In this document: positions 36,117 to 47,709 of the stretch, in pieces
Position numbering within the stretch: position 1 is the stretch's first letter
Layout: each line of letters opens with the position of its first letter
DNA from: Metarhizium brunneum
Lineage: Eukaryota > Ascomycota > Sordariomycetes > Hypocreales > Clavicipitaceae
DNA length: 64,000 bases
Assembly: GCF_013426205.1 (NCBI RefSeq)
Contig: NC_089423.1
Coordinates: forward strand, 3,658,001 to 3,722,000
Reading direction: 5' to 3'
Made by a program: the position numbers and the translations under genes
Notes under the pieces: generated by a model
Seen by the model: the letters and a program-made list of their open reading frames with translations, nothing else
The model's database searches: none
What the model was told of the DNA's origin: nothing

Positions 36117-37449
36117 CAGCGTCAGGAGACCAGGGGTATTGTATACTTCGCCGTACAAACCTCCTCTGCCGACTCTCCCGTCGCGAGCATCGCAACAAGC
36201 CAAGTCCACACAAGTTCAACTGCCACCACTCATCGCAGGGGCGTTGAATGCCGCCTTTGCAAAGGCCCTGGCTGACGGACTCGACAACGAGCTTCTGACT
36301 CACTACTACATCAGCGAGCAGAAATTCCCCGTAAACCTCGATCGTGTAATCGATCGCCTCTTGTCCAAGTTCACCCTGGAGCTGTGGGACGAGCTCTATC
36401 AGTTTTACCAAGAGGCAGGGTCCGAGCCTTCGCGACAAGTCACCTTGCTCTTTGAGGGTCCGATCCGCCAAATAATCTTGATCCTCAACGGCCCCGAGGC
36501 GGCCAAGTGTGTCCTCGACAAACTGGCGCCCGGCTTGTCGCAGAGGAAGGAATCATGGTCGACGAGTGCAACTGGCATCGACCTGGCTCTGTCCTTGCAG
36601 CTCCTCTGTAGCTATTGGCACAGAGAGATGCCTTCGCAGTCTCCGGGAGGCTCACCGGACGACATTGCCCGCAACCTCCACACGCAAATCATGAACGGGA
36701 ACTCGGCACACAACCTCATCGCTTCTATTCGTAATGTCTTAATGACTCCACACTATGTTCAGGTTCACATCACCGAATCCGCCATCTGGAACCTTCTTTT
36801 GAAACGACCATTTCCTCCCCCCGCGGACGGCTTCCACGTTGTCCAGTTCAAATTCGATTGTCAGCTGTTTGGACCTCTCGACGGAATTGCTGACCCTCAA
36901 TCGGTCAACATTGGCTCGCTACCGGCCATCACGGGCACGGCAGAAGAGTGCGTGTATACCACGGTGGAAGAGTATATTGAAAAGGCATGGCCCAAGTGCG
37001 GGGCGATAGTATTGAAATGTCTCGAAGAAGCTGTTGGCAGCGCCTCATTATCCTGCCAGCAAGGCGAACCCATGTCGGGTCTATCTATATGGGACGGAAG
37101 CGACGAACTCGGTCCCTTCTGCCCTGGCTTGCGACTTCTTCACGTCGAGTTGGAGAACTCAGCGGTTCGACTGACTGTCTCTGGCTGGTCTCATAATATG
37201 ATTGAAATATTTCAACAAATGTGTTGGCTGTGTGCTGCATTGAGCGCGTCGCCTTTCCCGGGCACCCTATCAGAATGTGTCACCTCCATATCCGAATATA
37301 CATATATGAACGATTCGATACATGTCAACTGCAGTCTCGAGCACCGGCCTGTCCCTGACGGTGATGGATTACCCTGGTTACAGCGGATGCAGGGAGCCGC
37401 AATCGCAAGCGGATTTCCCGTGCGTGGACTCACCTCCACGCAACTTTGA
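36091..37449 (+). CDS. Intronless fungal protein with an NLR-associated C-terminal module
   Basis: 452 aa from a single exon; an in-frame TGA at 36082-36084 fixes the start at 36091. The first 35 residues are proline-rich. The middle part is helical and lacks a motif I know. The C-terminal 120 residues contain MCWLCAALSASPFPG, a beta-rich middle with two cysteines, and WLQRMQGAAIASGFPV close to the stop. This order (a WLxAALxxSP-like start and an ending like CWxxLFxxxVIxxGFPI) resembles a module I recall from the N-terminal half of large fungal ankyrin or NLR-type proteins. There it precedes the repeats; here the protein stops just after it. That could mean a standalone form or truncation of a larger ancestor. 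A fungal STAND-type gene lies 1.6 kb downstream on the same strand. Function unknown. Confidence 0.7.
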   Translation: MPPPPGLPDSVRRPGVLYTSPYKPPLPTLPSRASQQAKSTQVQLPPLIAGALNAAFAKALADGLDNELLTHYYISEQKFPVNLDRVIDRLLSKFTLELWDELYQFYQEAGSEPSRQVTLLFEGPIRQIILILNGPEAAKCVLDKLAPGLSQRKESWSTSATGIDLALSLQLLCSYWHREMPSQSPGGSPDDIARNLHTQIMNGNSAHNLIASIRNVLMTPHYVQVHITESAIWNLLLKRPFPPPADGFHVVQFKFDCQLFGPLDGIADPQSVNIGSLPAITGTAEECVYTTVEEYIEKAWPKCGAIVLKCLEEAVGSASLSCQQGEPMSGLSIWDGSDELGPFCPGLRLLHVELENSAVRLTVSGWSHNMIEIFQQMCWLCAALSASPFPGTLSECVTSISEYTYMNDSIHVNCSLEHRPVPDGDGLPWLQRMQGAAIASGFPVRGLTSTQL

Positions 37450-39054
37450 GGCCATGTACAACAATGAAATGACGAAAGATGACCAAAAATGGGACGCATA
37501 GAGTCTGGAGTCTACGTCTGTAGAGGATACATCTGTATATTATATATGTGGTGTTTTGGATCAGCTCATACGCTCAGGGAAAGCGTTTCATACCATAGGT
37601 ACATATTGCATAATACCCCAATGTTGAGGTTCAAATAAACTTCATGTTCTCTACCCAGTGAGCAGTCCCACTTCAGCGTTTTCTTAACCTAGTAGATGCC
37701 CTCAGTAGCGAACACTGAATCTGCCGTTAAGGAGATACACGGCTGATCAGTAAGGGTCGTGCTAGTGCTTAGTATTGCGTCCTCGTTGAACTGGTTCCTA
37801 ATGCCGTGGCCCAGGTAGTGTATTACATCATATCCGTATCCTTCAACTTGAATGACTGCCTATGGCAGGTTTTATTTTGCTCTTTGAATTCCTCGACATA
37901 CACTCCAAAGATGTTCTCTTTTCTTAGGAGAACCCCAGGTTCAGTAAAAGCCGCAGGAAATATATCAGAAATGATTCATGGGTTTTCTATACTAACATCC
38001 CAACACTCCATGTTTCCACGGTAGGGCCCCATGACTTGCCAAGGATAACCGCGGGCACTTAACAGCACCGGCATTGTAATCCCGTTCTGCTCCTTGCCAA
38101 TACGTACATACCTAGTACCTGGTTAGAAACACTGATAGTTCCGAGAGGCTTTACAATTAGAGTATCATGTTACTATTCGGGCCTCCGGCTGGAATAGGCT
38201 CTCAAATTGGTTGACATTCTCCGTACTAGGCTCCTTTAACAGACTCAGCGTAGCGCGTGCCATGTGTTTGTAGGCTTTAAACTCTAGATTATATTTTAAT
38301 GTGTTAGAGATTAGTATATGCCTTGTGCAAATAGTATTTGTTCTTTATGATAAAGGGTTGGATTAGCAGATAAGCTAAAACAGCACGGACGGCTGGTCAT
38401 AGGCGTCTATAATTAAAGAGTGACCATGTAGATGCTACTTGGGGTAACACAGAGACACAGCCTTTGGCTGGAATTATCATGAATCAAACCCAAGACTGGA
38501 GATTCTTAAGGACAGCTTCGAAGCTTCATGTTAACTTTTAGAGCACTTCCACAGGAGCAGAGCATGGTTTGTCGGTTAGCCAACGCCTTGTTTTCATTTA
38601 CCCAGTCCGTATGCAGAAGGCTACGTGACGAATTAGAACACCCCAGAAAGTTGGCGAGTTAAACAGCTATCTAACATCTTTCAAAATATGCAATATCATG
38701 GCCTGCTTAGGGTAGGACTGGCCATGCGGGGAGCTTCAATGTTACATTACGCTCAGCCACCACCCAGGCTCAGCCTTGCTGATGTCTTGGAGTAGCACAA
38801 CAGATGAAGTAGCCAGTGTATATTATTCTGCGTGTGCTAGACTTCCTATATACCTTTGTGACAATCAGTCTCGGCCTGACGATGCCCAACCATTCATGCA
38901 CACTCGCCTCACTTGGCATCGCGCCTTGCCTCCAGTGATGGGGCAGTGCTTGGTTTACCACTGTCCGATCCCTTTTTAAACACGGTCACGTCTCTGGTTG
39001 TCTAGAAATATTGTAGAGATCATTCACCGCAGCAGACAACTTAGCCGACCCGAA
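37450..39054. other. AT-rich intergenic region
   Basis: No gene supported. The stretch is richer in A/T and TpA steps than its surroundings, most clearly around 38270-38440, and has no long open frame. It may be a worn-down repeat, but no terminal repeats or transposase fragment were seen. A near-motif (CTCCGTACT) lies at about 38220. Confidence 0.45.
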
Positions 39055-41221
39055 ATGGCAGAAGTAGTAGGCCTTGTCGCCAGTGTCGTAACACTTGGCG
39101 AGGTAGCAGCCAAACTATCCAAACTCAAGACGTTTTGGAAAAGCATCCAAAATGTTCCCCAAAGCATCCAAAACCAACTGGAGGAACTCGAAGCTTTGAA
39201 TGCTACTATTACCGAGCTTGAAGCTGAGCAAGATGTTGTGCAAAACACGCCAAGCGGAGCCTTGAGCCTGCGCTACTGCAAGAATGCTGCGAAAGAGCTA
39301 GAGGATCTGATGCAAAAGCTCGAGAGAAATGTCAAGTCGAACAGAAGGCTGCGGAGGTCAGTTACGAAGGTCAAGTTTGTTTTAGACCAGGACTCGGTCT
39401 CGAATGCTCAGAAACAGCTGTACCATGCGTTTCAGCTGCTTCAGTTTGCTTTGACTCTACATACGCGGTTCGTGAGCAGTTTCTTTTTTTTTTTTTTTCC
39501 TTTTCAAATTCCCTGAATGGAAATTCATCTCCTTTCCGCAGACTGATTGCTAATATATGGCGGCTGCATGTTAGATCTATGACGGCACGGATACCCGAGC
39601 GCACAGCTTCAATCTTCTTTGACCGATGGAACGAAACGACACGTAACACAGCCTCAAACACAAAAGACCGTCCCTTAAGAGCCCGAGAAAATGTTGAACA
39701 GGACAGCTCTAGTTCTCTACTAGAGAGGCAGACGTTGGAGTGGGTGCCGAGCTCTTTGTTTGGCGGTGTTAGAACTAGCAGATCATCACATTCTATCCAA
39801 AACCAGGATGGTCTTGGTGAAAAAGTACAGAGTAAGTAGTTGTATGTTGAATTGGCGAATGTGCGCTTGTTTCTGACCTATTCGAACAGTTACGAAAGTT
39901 CGATTTCGATTCCCCTGGTGGCTCTCGCAGACTGTCTGGGACATGCTAGCTTGTCGATCAACGCATGGTATGACATGGAAAATTTCAAGCTGGAACATTC
40001 GCCCACGGGACAGCCCAATCTTTGAGGCTGCTTTCTACGGCGACTTTGAGAAAATTGTAAAGCTAATATCTGATGGCGAGGCATCCTTGTATGATCGCGA
40101 TGAAGAAGAACGGACCTTGCTTCATGTAAGTTCCCTCCAAGAGATACATACAAAGAGAGAGTATATTTTAACCAACAGATTTCTAGTACGCAGTTGAAGC
40201 TTCCAACTTTGAACTAGGTGTCAAGTTGTTGTTGTTGAACCGTTCTATCCTAACTAGAGCCTCGAATGATGGCTGGCCCACCCCCTGTCTGAGTATTGAG
40301 TCGGAGTTCCCGGTAGAAGCCCTGAGTCTTGAATACTTCAAAACTATACTCGGATGGGAAGACTTTACTGATTACTGCACCCAGCTCAACACTACGGAGG
40401 AGTCGTTCGAACTCGGATACTGGATTTGGATTGTCCCTGGCTTCTTGGCGCTCATTGAGAACGAGACGCCCCAAAGTTTCATCGATTTGCCTCTGGATAT
40501 TCAGTTTTACTCTTTCGGGTGGATGTATATTAATACAGACGTCTTGAACTATGTTGTTTCTAAAAATCGGACCACAATACAGCGTCTGAAAGCGACGTTG
40601 GACAATCCAATGTTGCAATGCTTGTGCGACTTCATTTCCGCCTTTATATGCCGACAAATTGAATGGGGTGGGACTTTTCCCGGTCTGAAGAAGTCGTCAA
40701 CTTGGCAAGAGCTTGCTAAAGATATGCTATCGGACACGTCAATTAACAGCCTTACCAAGCTGTGCGAAGAACTGATTATGCCAGGTGTACCGCCTTATTC
40801 TGATGTAATGACTTGGCGTGTTATGACTCCGTTAACAAACAGCGCCAGGAGCGTCATGGCCCGGCTGATACGGAGCCGTTGGGGAGCCCTGGGTCCAAGG
40901 TGCACGAAGCAATATGAGAAGATTCTTATTAGAGTCGTAAGACTCTTCCTAGAATCTGCTTCAGAAGCCGGAATCGATCTCGAGGAATATGGGCGGAGGG
41001 AATCTGAACTTTTGGTGCCCTACGTTTCTTATTATCGTGGTTGGAAAGATTTCACCACAACCCCAAGTAACCCATACCTGGTTTCGATCAAGTATGGACC
41101 GAGACCCGAAGACTGGGATTTTACATGGGATCTCCTAGTTGAAGAATTTGCTGGTGAATTCTGGGAAATGTTGGAGAACCAACCATTATACATTCCGGGT
41201 GCGTGGGTAGACGACGGATAA
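39055..41221 (+). CDS. NLR-type protein: fungal STAND N-terminal domain, no NTPase
   Basis: Four exons (39055-39467, 39542-39831, 39890-40125, 40187-41221) give 657 aa. The N-terminus (MAEVVGLVASVVTLGEVAAK, about residues 1-135) is amphipathic helical. It resembles the N-terminal domain of fungal STAND proteins (PF17111 type), a family that includes death-fold-like effector modules. A Ser/Arg-rich linker follows. Then comes a segment often seen in these proteins, RFRFPWWLSQTVWDMLACR with WNIRPRDSPIFEAAFYGD, leading into one ankyrin-like unit (EAAFYGDFEKIVKLISDGEA, LYDRDEEERTLLHYAVEA). The last 330 residues are helical and Trp-rich, without a named domain. No P-loop or Walker B is present, so there is no NACHT or NB-ARC switch. 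Family members take part in non-self recognition; a role here is inference. Confidence 0.75.
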
Positions 41222-42294
41222 GTTTGGAGTAATGTTGGACGACTCAACCAATACACTCGTAACTTTTCGTGTCTTGCGGCGCGGTTACACTCTCACCGAT
41301 ATCGAAAGCTCAAGTCTCTATTTGGCACGAGAGGCTTAGTTTTGTTACAGAGCAAATAGCATGTTGTTTTAGAATTATAGAGTACAGCTGGTTACCCAAC
41401 GTCATGCGCGACGTCAACAAAATATACAAACCTGATACGTATCTCTACACGAGAGATGACACTTCCAAATAAGTCTCACAAAAAAAAAACAATTCTGACA
41501 TGAGAAAGTTCTATGCTAGTTTCTTAGTCTGGAATGAGACCATCTTTGGTGCATGAGAGGCGACTCCCGCCTGGTATAACGTATCGGCATCTGCACTGTT
41601 ATACGCAAGACGGCGCCGGTTAACTAGCCGACTTCGAGGCATTGCAATCAATTTCTGCAACATGTTCATAATTCTTTTCAACAAACTCAATGTCCAACTT
41701 GCTTTTACTAGCCAGCTAGTGTATTTAAATAAATAAATGTCCAACTTTGCAGGTGCCGGGTAACAACCACGAGCAGAGGTGTACAGCCAGGAGCCAGGTA
41801 TATCCGTTTAAACTTGGAGCGAGAACTGAAGGTAGTTAATACTTCTTTTAGGACACAAGATGGAAGTGTCCCTCCCAGCCACAGTCGTGTGATTAAATCT
41901 CGGCAAGACCCAACATATCACATTATTCAATTTTTTTGACCATCTTCAAAGTCCAAGCCTCCAACTACTTTACTAAGAGGCGATGACGGCCAACAGCTCG
42001 AAATGCAGATCAAGTCACATCACCAGGTTTATTGTCATCTGCCCATCCAGCAACCACCTTCCAACAAGACTTGCGCTTTCTCCCCGGCAGCCTCGGTAGC
42101 AAAGATAGCCAAATGCCGAAATATACATCCTCAATCCTGACGCCTGCCCCGGCGCGCAGCCCTCGCCAATGTACCTCTCGGCGCTCCCGCTTATCAAACA
42201 CGACTTTCATAGCCATCCCCAACCCGCCGACAGACTCAACACCCGGCGTCAATTCCATGAGGGCCCTCTGGATCCAGCAGTTCTGCCATCCATA
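41222..42294. other. Intergenic region
   Basis: No gene recognised between the NLR-type gene and the doubtful frame that follows. The 41470-41490 stretch has an A-run after the CDS region. Confidence 0.45.
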
Positions 42295-42879
42295 TGACAA
42301 TGCGCCACCGACGCCAGCCTCGCCGTCACGCCCGCCACCATTCGCCGGCAACTCAACAACTCGAACTTCAAAGATGCAGCCGACCGTCGCCCTCGGCCTC
42401 AACATCCTCATGTGCATCTGCATCTGCGCGGCGTCAACGCCCAACAACACCTCGTCCAACTCGGCAACCGCAGCGACCAGCCTAGGACCACATACGACCT
42501 ATGCGACTGGGTCGCGGATGGACCGTTCGCCATGGTTGCCTGCGGCGCAATCCCGACTCTGCACCTAGTCGCGCGTTGGCTCCGGTCCGCCGCGGCATCG
42601 ATAAAGAGCAAACTGAAGCCGAACACATCGAGCAAATCGGCACCCAGGCCTCCTCCGGACAGAGCAGCCACGGAGCTCGGCGACATGACTTTCATGGCTG
42701 CCAGCACAAAGACCACCATTGAAAGGGGGGCGCTGGCAAGAAGTGAGAGCGCGGGGAATCTCGAGGACGACGCTTTGCCAGAAAACGGGGTCAGGGTGGA
42801 CATGGTGTACAACGTGAGGCGGGATACGAGAACGAATTCCGAATGCTCCAGGCGACGCCTGGGGTTGAAACGGAGATGA
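42295..42879 (+). CDS. Doubtful open frame with coding-like codon use
   Basis: A frame following an in-frame TGA near 42294-42296 runs to a TGA at 42877-42879. Its only clear internal ATG is at 42412, which gives 155 aa. Third codon positions are strongly C/G biased in the first half, and the product contains DLCDWVADGPFAMVACGAIP. This looks more protein-like than the competing frames on both strands. An upstream exon would be needed for a normal start, and I could not define one. It could be the last exon of an unrecognised gene, a relic, or chance. No domain recognised. Confidence 0.3.
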
Positions 42880-43177
42880 CGTGGCTGGGGCTATGACTAT
42901 GAGGGACGGCGTTTTGGGAATGACAAACCCGTTTGCTTAAACGGACATCAACGAGTGAAGCACGTATCTTGGTTGGAAAATGGGCTTCAAAAATTGGCGT
43001 GAGGGAGGATATTCTTTATCAATAGCGCCCACAATAGAATATTATATACCAATGTATTCAACCATGTCTGCTTGTCCCATGGTGGTACTCAACAAAAGAG
43101 CCGAGGGGCTCAAGAATCTGACAACTCTCTCCAGGTATTGGAAAACATACGAATTGAATTATTACTCCTTTGTTTCT

Positions 43178-45503
43178 CTATATATTCCCATCTGTTCTCG
43201 TTCCATGAAGATTCGTAAATGTATCATCTATCGTGCAGAAACTCGCTTGATATAACAGCGACTCATCCAACCCAAATTCCGCCTGGGGCGTCATGTTTGT
43301 ATCAGCCATCCAGTGATCTGCCATGGTAAAAGTCCCATCGTTCTGGTTGAATGACAGACCATTCGCCCACTCTTCTACCGAAGTTGCCGTTGCATGTGCC
43401 ATATTGTTCGTGCTTGCACCGAATGTAAAATTTGGCAAAGGCGCAGGGGGGCTCTGATTTAAGCCTGCAGCAGTAGTGACAGGCGTGGGAAACATGTCGG
43501 GATTGCCCTTGGGAGCAATGTTGCTTCCTCGCCGACCCGCGTAGCTTCTGACTGTCCTGACGCTGTCCCTGTGGCCGAGAGATGAAGATCCCACTATACT
43601 CCCGCTCTCCTCCGAGGTGTCGTCAATGACTACACCGGAGTCCGGTCTTGAGGCCGTCCCGCGTGCTTTTCTGCTCGTCAAGATTTGCGTGCCCTGTATC
43701 CGGGAAGGTTCGTTGCGCTTATTGCTACGGTTGGTGTAAGGCATGCTCTGAGAAGTGAGGACGCATCTCTCGACTGTTTCGATGAAGCATTGGTGAAACT
43801 TGGTCGCCAACGTTTCCAGTGTCGCAGGGTTGGAGATTTTGTCTCGTAATGACGATTGCAGGTAGTTGAAGGCTTCGAGGTAATGCGCGGATAGCTCAAA
43901 GTGTTCGATTACAGGAGTAAAGTCTGTGCAGCTTCCATGTCAGCAAGCGATGGTGTAGAAGGGGTGGTCTGGCAAGTGCTTACGATAAGATCGAACTAGG
44001 TTGTCGTCATCATCTGGGAAAAGGATATTCCATATCTCCTTCCATTGGACCTCGGGAGATGCACCGCTAACTCTCTTGCGGCTGAGGAGCTTGTTTGACG
44101 TAGGACCGTCGATGCCAGCCTCGGGGTCATGGTCTGAGATGTCGCACATGTGCTCTTTCGGCTGTCGCTGATGATCTCTCAACTCCTTTCTGGTCCGGAA
44201 GTCCCGAGTACAGCGATCGCATACAAATGCAGATGGATCATCTCGTTTGTGCTGCTTAACAATGTGTTGCCTATTATCGCGTCAGTTGGGCCAGGCAAAT
44301 TTCGGGACTGGAAGTTAGCGCGGGCTTACCTTAATTCAGCAAACTTGGGGAAGTAGGTCATTGCGCAGCTATGGTGGTCACGGACGTTGAAGCGATGTGG
44401 GTTTCGTTTTCTGTACGGACAACTAAGCCGTAGGTTCTCGTCCTCCTTTGGACTTGGCTTGATTCTCTTGGACGGGATATATCCAGAACCCTCACCGTCG
44501 GTAAGATCCTCTCCGCCATCTTCACCATTACTCTGCTTCTTTCGCTTGCCGAAACTGTGAGCACCATCCAAACCAGCACCTGTGGAAGGGGTGGTGGAAG
44601 AGCTTGAGCCAGACATGGTTTGGGAGGATTGTCCGTCCAGCGGCGCTTGCCATATATGCTGGCCTAGCTCCTGAACGAATTTGGAAACGACCTGGTGCAA
44701 TGCTCCCGATGGCGCTTGAGCTTCACTCAACTCAATTCCATACACTAGTTGAAGAGTGTAGTCCAGAATCCCGTCAGCATCGTCTGAAGAGACGGTGTCT
44801 CCGAAGGTGTTAAACGAGATGTCTGACTTCTGGGTTGGAGACGCACAAGGAGTTTGATTCTGCTCCCAGTCACTGTCTTTACCAGGAGTCAGGGCATCGT
44901 CTTCCTCCTTGATTGGTGTGGCATCTGTCTCTGGCCTGAAGATACGGTTAACTAAGGACGGTTGGAACGTAGCCCTGTGACATGAACTTACTCATCAATT
45001 TCAATTTCATGAGTCTCAACAGGGTCGGAATTGTCGCTACCGGTCTGTTTAATCTTTTGAGCTACGTCTTGACAGCCAACATAGACAGGGCTTTCGTCGT
45101 CATCATTGATAAAGGTGGAGCAGGTTGCGATTGATGGCCGGTGACGATGGCGTATCCTGCTCGACGGCCTTGATCCATCCAGCGTGTGACAAGCAAATCG
45201 TTCTTGAATATCGCTCGCATAACTAGAGCTCAGGGGGCTGGCAAGCGTTGACGGCGAGTAGGCAGTCGCTGAATCAGGAATGTGTGCTGACGAGATGCTG
45301 CTTCGTGTGGAGGCTGTGCGCGATCTCATGTGAAAGTTGCCAGATGCAAAATGAAGGCTCTCTGGGAACTTCTTGCGATAGCTGGTGCCATCGTGTTGGA
45401 TTGAGGATGCCGACTTTTCGGGGTCTAGGCGGAGGTGCAGAGGTAGATGGATAGAGTCCGCCTCTCGCATTGGCGATTGAAGCCTCGGTGGTCGAGCGTC
45501 CAT
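43178..45503 (-). CDS. C2H2 zinc-finger transcription factor
   Basis: Four exons (45503-44992, 44935-44330, 44270-43984, 43923-43178) give 716 aa in continuous frame. The first 270 residues are Ser/Thr-rich and acidic, ending in EIEIDE and IKEEDDALTP stretches. A basic patch (GKRKKQ, PSKRIKPSPK) likely serves as nuclear signal. Two atypical C2H2 fingers follow, spanning about residues 345-410. The first reads CPYRKRNPHRF...CAMTYFPKFAELRQHIVKQH. The second is CDRCTRDFRTRKELRDH followed by EHMC. This paired, widely spaced form is common in filamentous fungi but mostly uncharacterised. After it comes the EVQWKEIWNILFPDDDD stretch, a frequent companion of these fingers. A helical region and a Ser/Gly-rich tail complete the protein. 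Target genes are unknown. No regulatory target is suggested by its neighbours. Confidence 0.85.
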
Positions 45504-47210
45504 TGAATGCCTGTGTCTATAAGCAGACGACTGTTGATAGTAGTGTCTACTTTCTCGTGATATTCAATGGTTCCAATCGCGTAAATGAGCGAAATTAAGA
45601 CGACGGACAAGGACGCGACATGACAGAGTTGTGTCGAGATTCTATCCAGGACAAATCGAACAGTCAGTTACACACCCCATTCGAGAGAGACAGACGGGGC
45701 CTCCCAGTCGCGAGAGGCATCCCCCAGTTAAACAAGCCAACGGCAGCCAACGCCTTCTCCCGCAGCATGCCGCAAGGTGATCTGACAGGCTTTCGTCCAG
45801 TCATGTCTGTTAGGTGAGGCTCTTGCTCTCCAGGCTACAGAATTCCCAGGGGCAGATCGCGAAACCCACACCTGCATGAGGCCAGGGCCAACGTTCCAAT
45901 GAGCGTCGAATTCAGACCTCCAGAAACCGTGTCAAAAACGGCGACTTCATGTGGACCGTGGTGCTGATTCGCTGGTGGCGGCCGTTTTGACGCGGGCTTC
46001 GCCATGATTTCCAGCATCAGCCTGGATGTTGGTCCCCATCAGCCTTGTGGGACAACATGATTGATGCCAGACATTGCGAGCTTCTTGCAATCCAAGACAA
46101 AACGCTGTGCTGCAATACCAACAGTGCCAGTGCCGGTAGCCGATTGCGTCGAGATGTACGGAGTAGCGACTGGCAACACCAGGCCAGGAACCCGTCCGTG
46201 GAAGCAACGCGAGACAAGGTCAATCAATGCAGGGGTCTGCGCCTGGATCCATGTCGTGTCATACTAGCAGCTGACATGCATTGGGAAGTTGCCAAATTCG
46301 CAACGAGTTTGAAGCAAGGTCTGGAGAAGATTATAGACGGGCACTTGCCTGTCGGGCCAAGCAATGATCCGATCCAAGGTTGAGCAAGACTTGTCATGTG
46401 ACGTCTGGTGTACAAGAAAATTGTTCTTTAGCGATTTTGGGCCAAGTACGGAGTACCGACATACGTATTCGCGATGCCAATACTATTTACCTCTCTGTTT
46501 GTCAGAAACGCACCCTGCCACCCAAAATCAAGAAGACACCTTATCCGGGCTACGCCTGGGACACTTTGACGGACGGCACCCCACAATCGCAGCTGGTGAA
46601 ATCATTTGTCCAGAGTTCTGGGTTGTGACGGGCTGGGCTAGGCAAGGTTTTTATGCATTGAAGCAATTCTTACTTTGGCAAGTTCGGAGTTACCATCTTG
46701 CATGAACTGATCACCCTTTGTTATATTAACGCCTTCAGCAAGGCCCGTCGAGTTCTCACAGCTTCTCGAGTTATGCCAGAACAGAGCAAAACAAAACTTT
46801 GACCTCGACATCACAGGTCTTAGCCGGTCCACTCTCGCTTGAAGCTTATTATTGTTAAGAATAGCTGTTCCTTCAAACCACTTTTAGCTGAGGTTTCATC
46901 CGATTCCGCCCAGTTACAACATGGGACAGGCCTGCCGTGCTTATACGCCCCACTGAATATGGGCCCATGAAACGGGATGGCGTTTCTTTATATCCTCACG
47001 CATTAAAGCCGTAAATTTGGAGTGTCAAAACACGGGCCTGCAATTTCCCTGGCGAGTCTGCCCATCAGCAAAGAGTCTTTATATCCAGTTGTGGGTTTCC
47101 GAAAGCAAATTCATCGATCCTCCACTAGCTCAATGAGGAAACACGATTATTGCGCGGGAGATGCACCAGTGGCCAAGTCAGCGCATATTGGCCTCGTTTA
47201 AATTGGATGC
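45504..47210. other. Intergenic region
   Basis: No gene supported. It contains the promoter of the zinc-finger gene and two GTACGGAGTA motifs (46156-46165 and 46446-46456). Confidence 0.5.
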
Positions 47211-47709
47211 TCAGCTTACGCTCCCTGGCACCTGTTGCCATCCACTCACATTGGCTGCCTGGTCTTGCGTGATGTAGAAGTGCTTGTCAAACTCAAAATT
47301 CGACTTTCGGCTCGAGAGGTGTGACTGGGACCTCTTCGTCGATTCCCGACAATGCTTGCCGAGCTGGTTCACGTCAAGGGCGTATATTGTAGCAGCCAAC
47401 AAAATGGCATGTGATGCTGAAAAGTCAAGCACAGCCGGAGCTCTTCGGCCGAAACGAGTCTCGCGAGGTCCGCACCGGATGTATCGTCCGCAGGCAAGTT
47501 GAGGCTCGAGTCCAGTGAGCGCGAGGCCGAGTGTGGATTATACGTTTTGTCACCGTAGAGTGTGAGAATGAAAGTGCCACGAGGCAAAGCCTGCTCGCAT
47601 GCGCTGTCCGAAGTAGGGATGCGAATGTGAAGGATAGTAAGCTGTGTTCCCTCCCCCTGAAGCTCCCAGTCGCTACATATCTCCTGCGGTAGACGTTGAG
47701 AGTCATGAT
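47211..47709 (-). pseudogene. Probable frameshifted gene relic, unknown family
   Basis: On the minus strand one frame reads a protein-like stretch from about 47690 to 47410: DWELQGEGTQLTILHIRIP, then LPRGTFILTLYGDKTYNP, then SGADLARLVSAEELRL. A second frame continues exactly where the first loses sense, VLDFSASHAILLAATIYALD, and runs to HFYITQDQAANVSGWQQVP and a stop at 47211. The two frames would join if a single base were missing in the CTCCGGCTGTGC segment near 47428. The start region (MTLNVYRR, ATG at about 47706) is in a third frame, so another break or a short intron is needed. No family is recognised. A degenerate gene or a sequencing indel are both possible; an intron could not be fitted at the main break. 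Confidence 0.4.
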
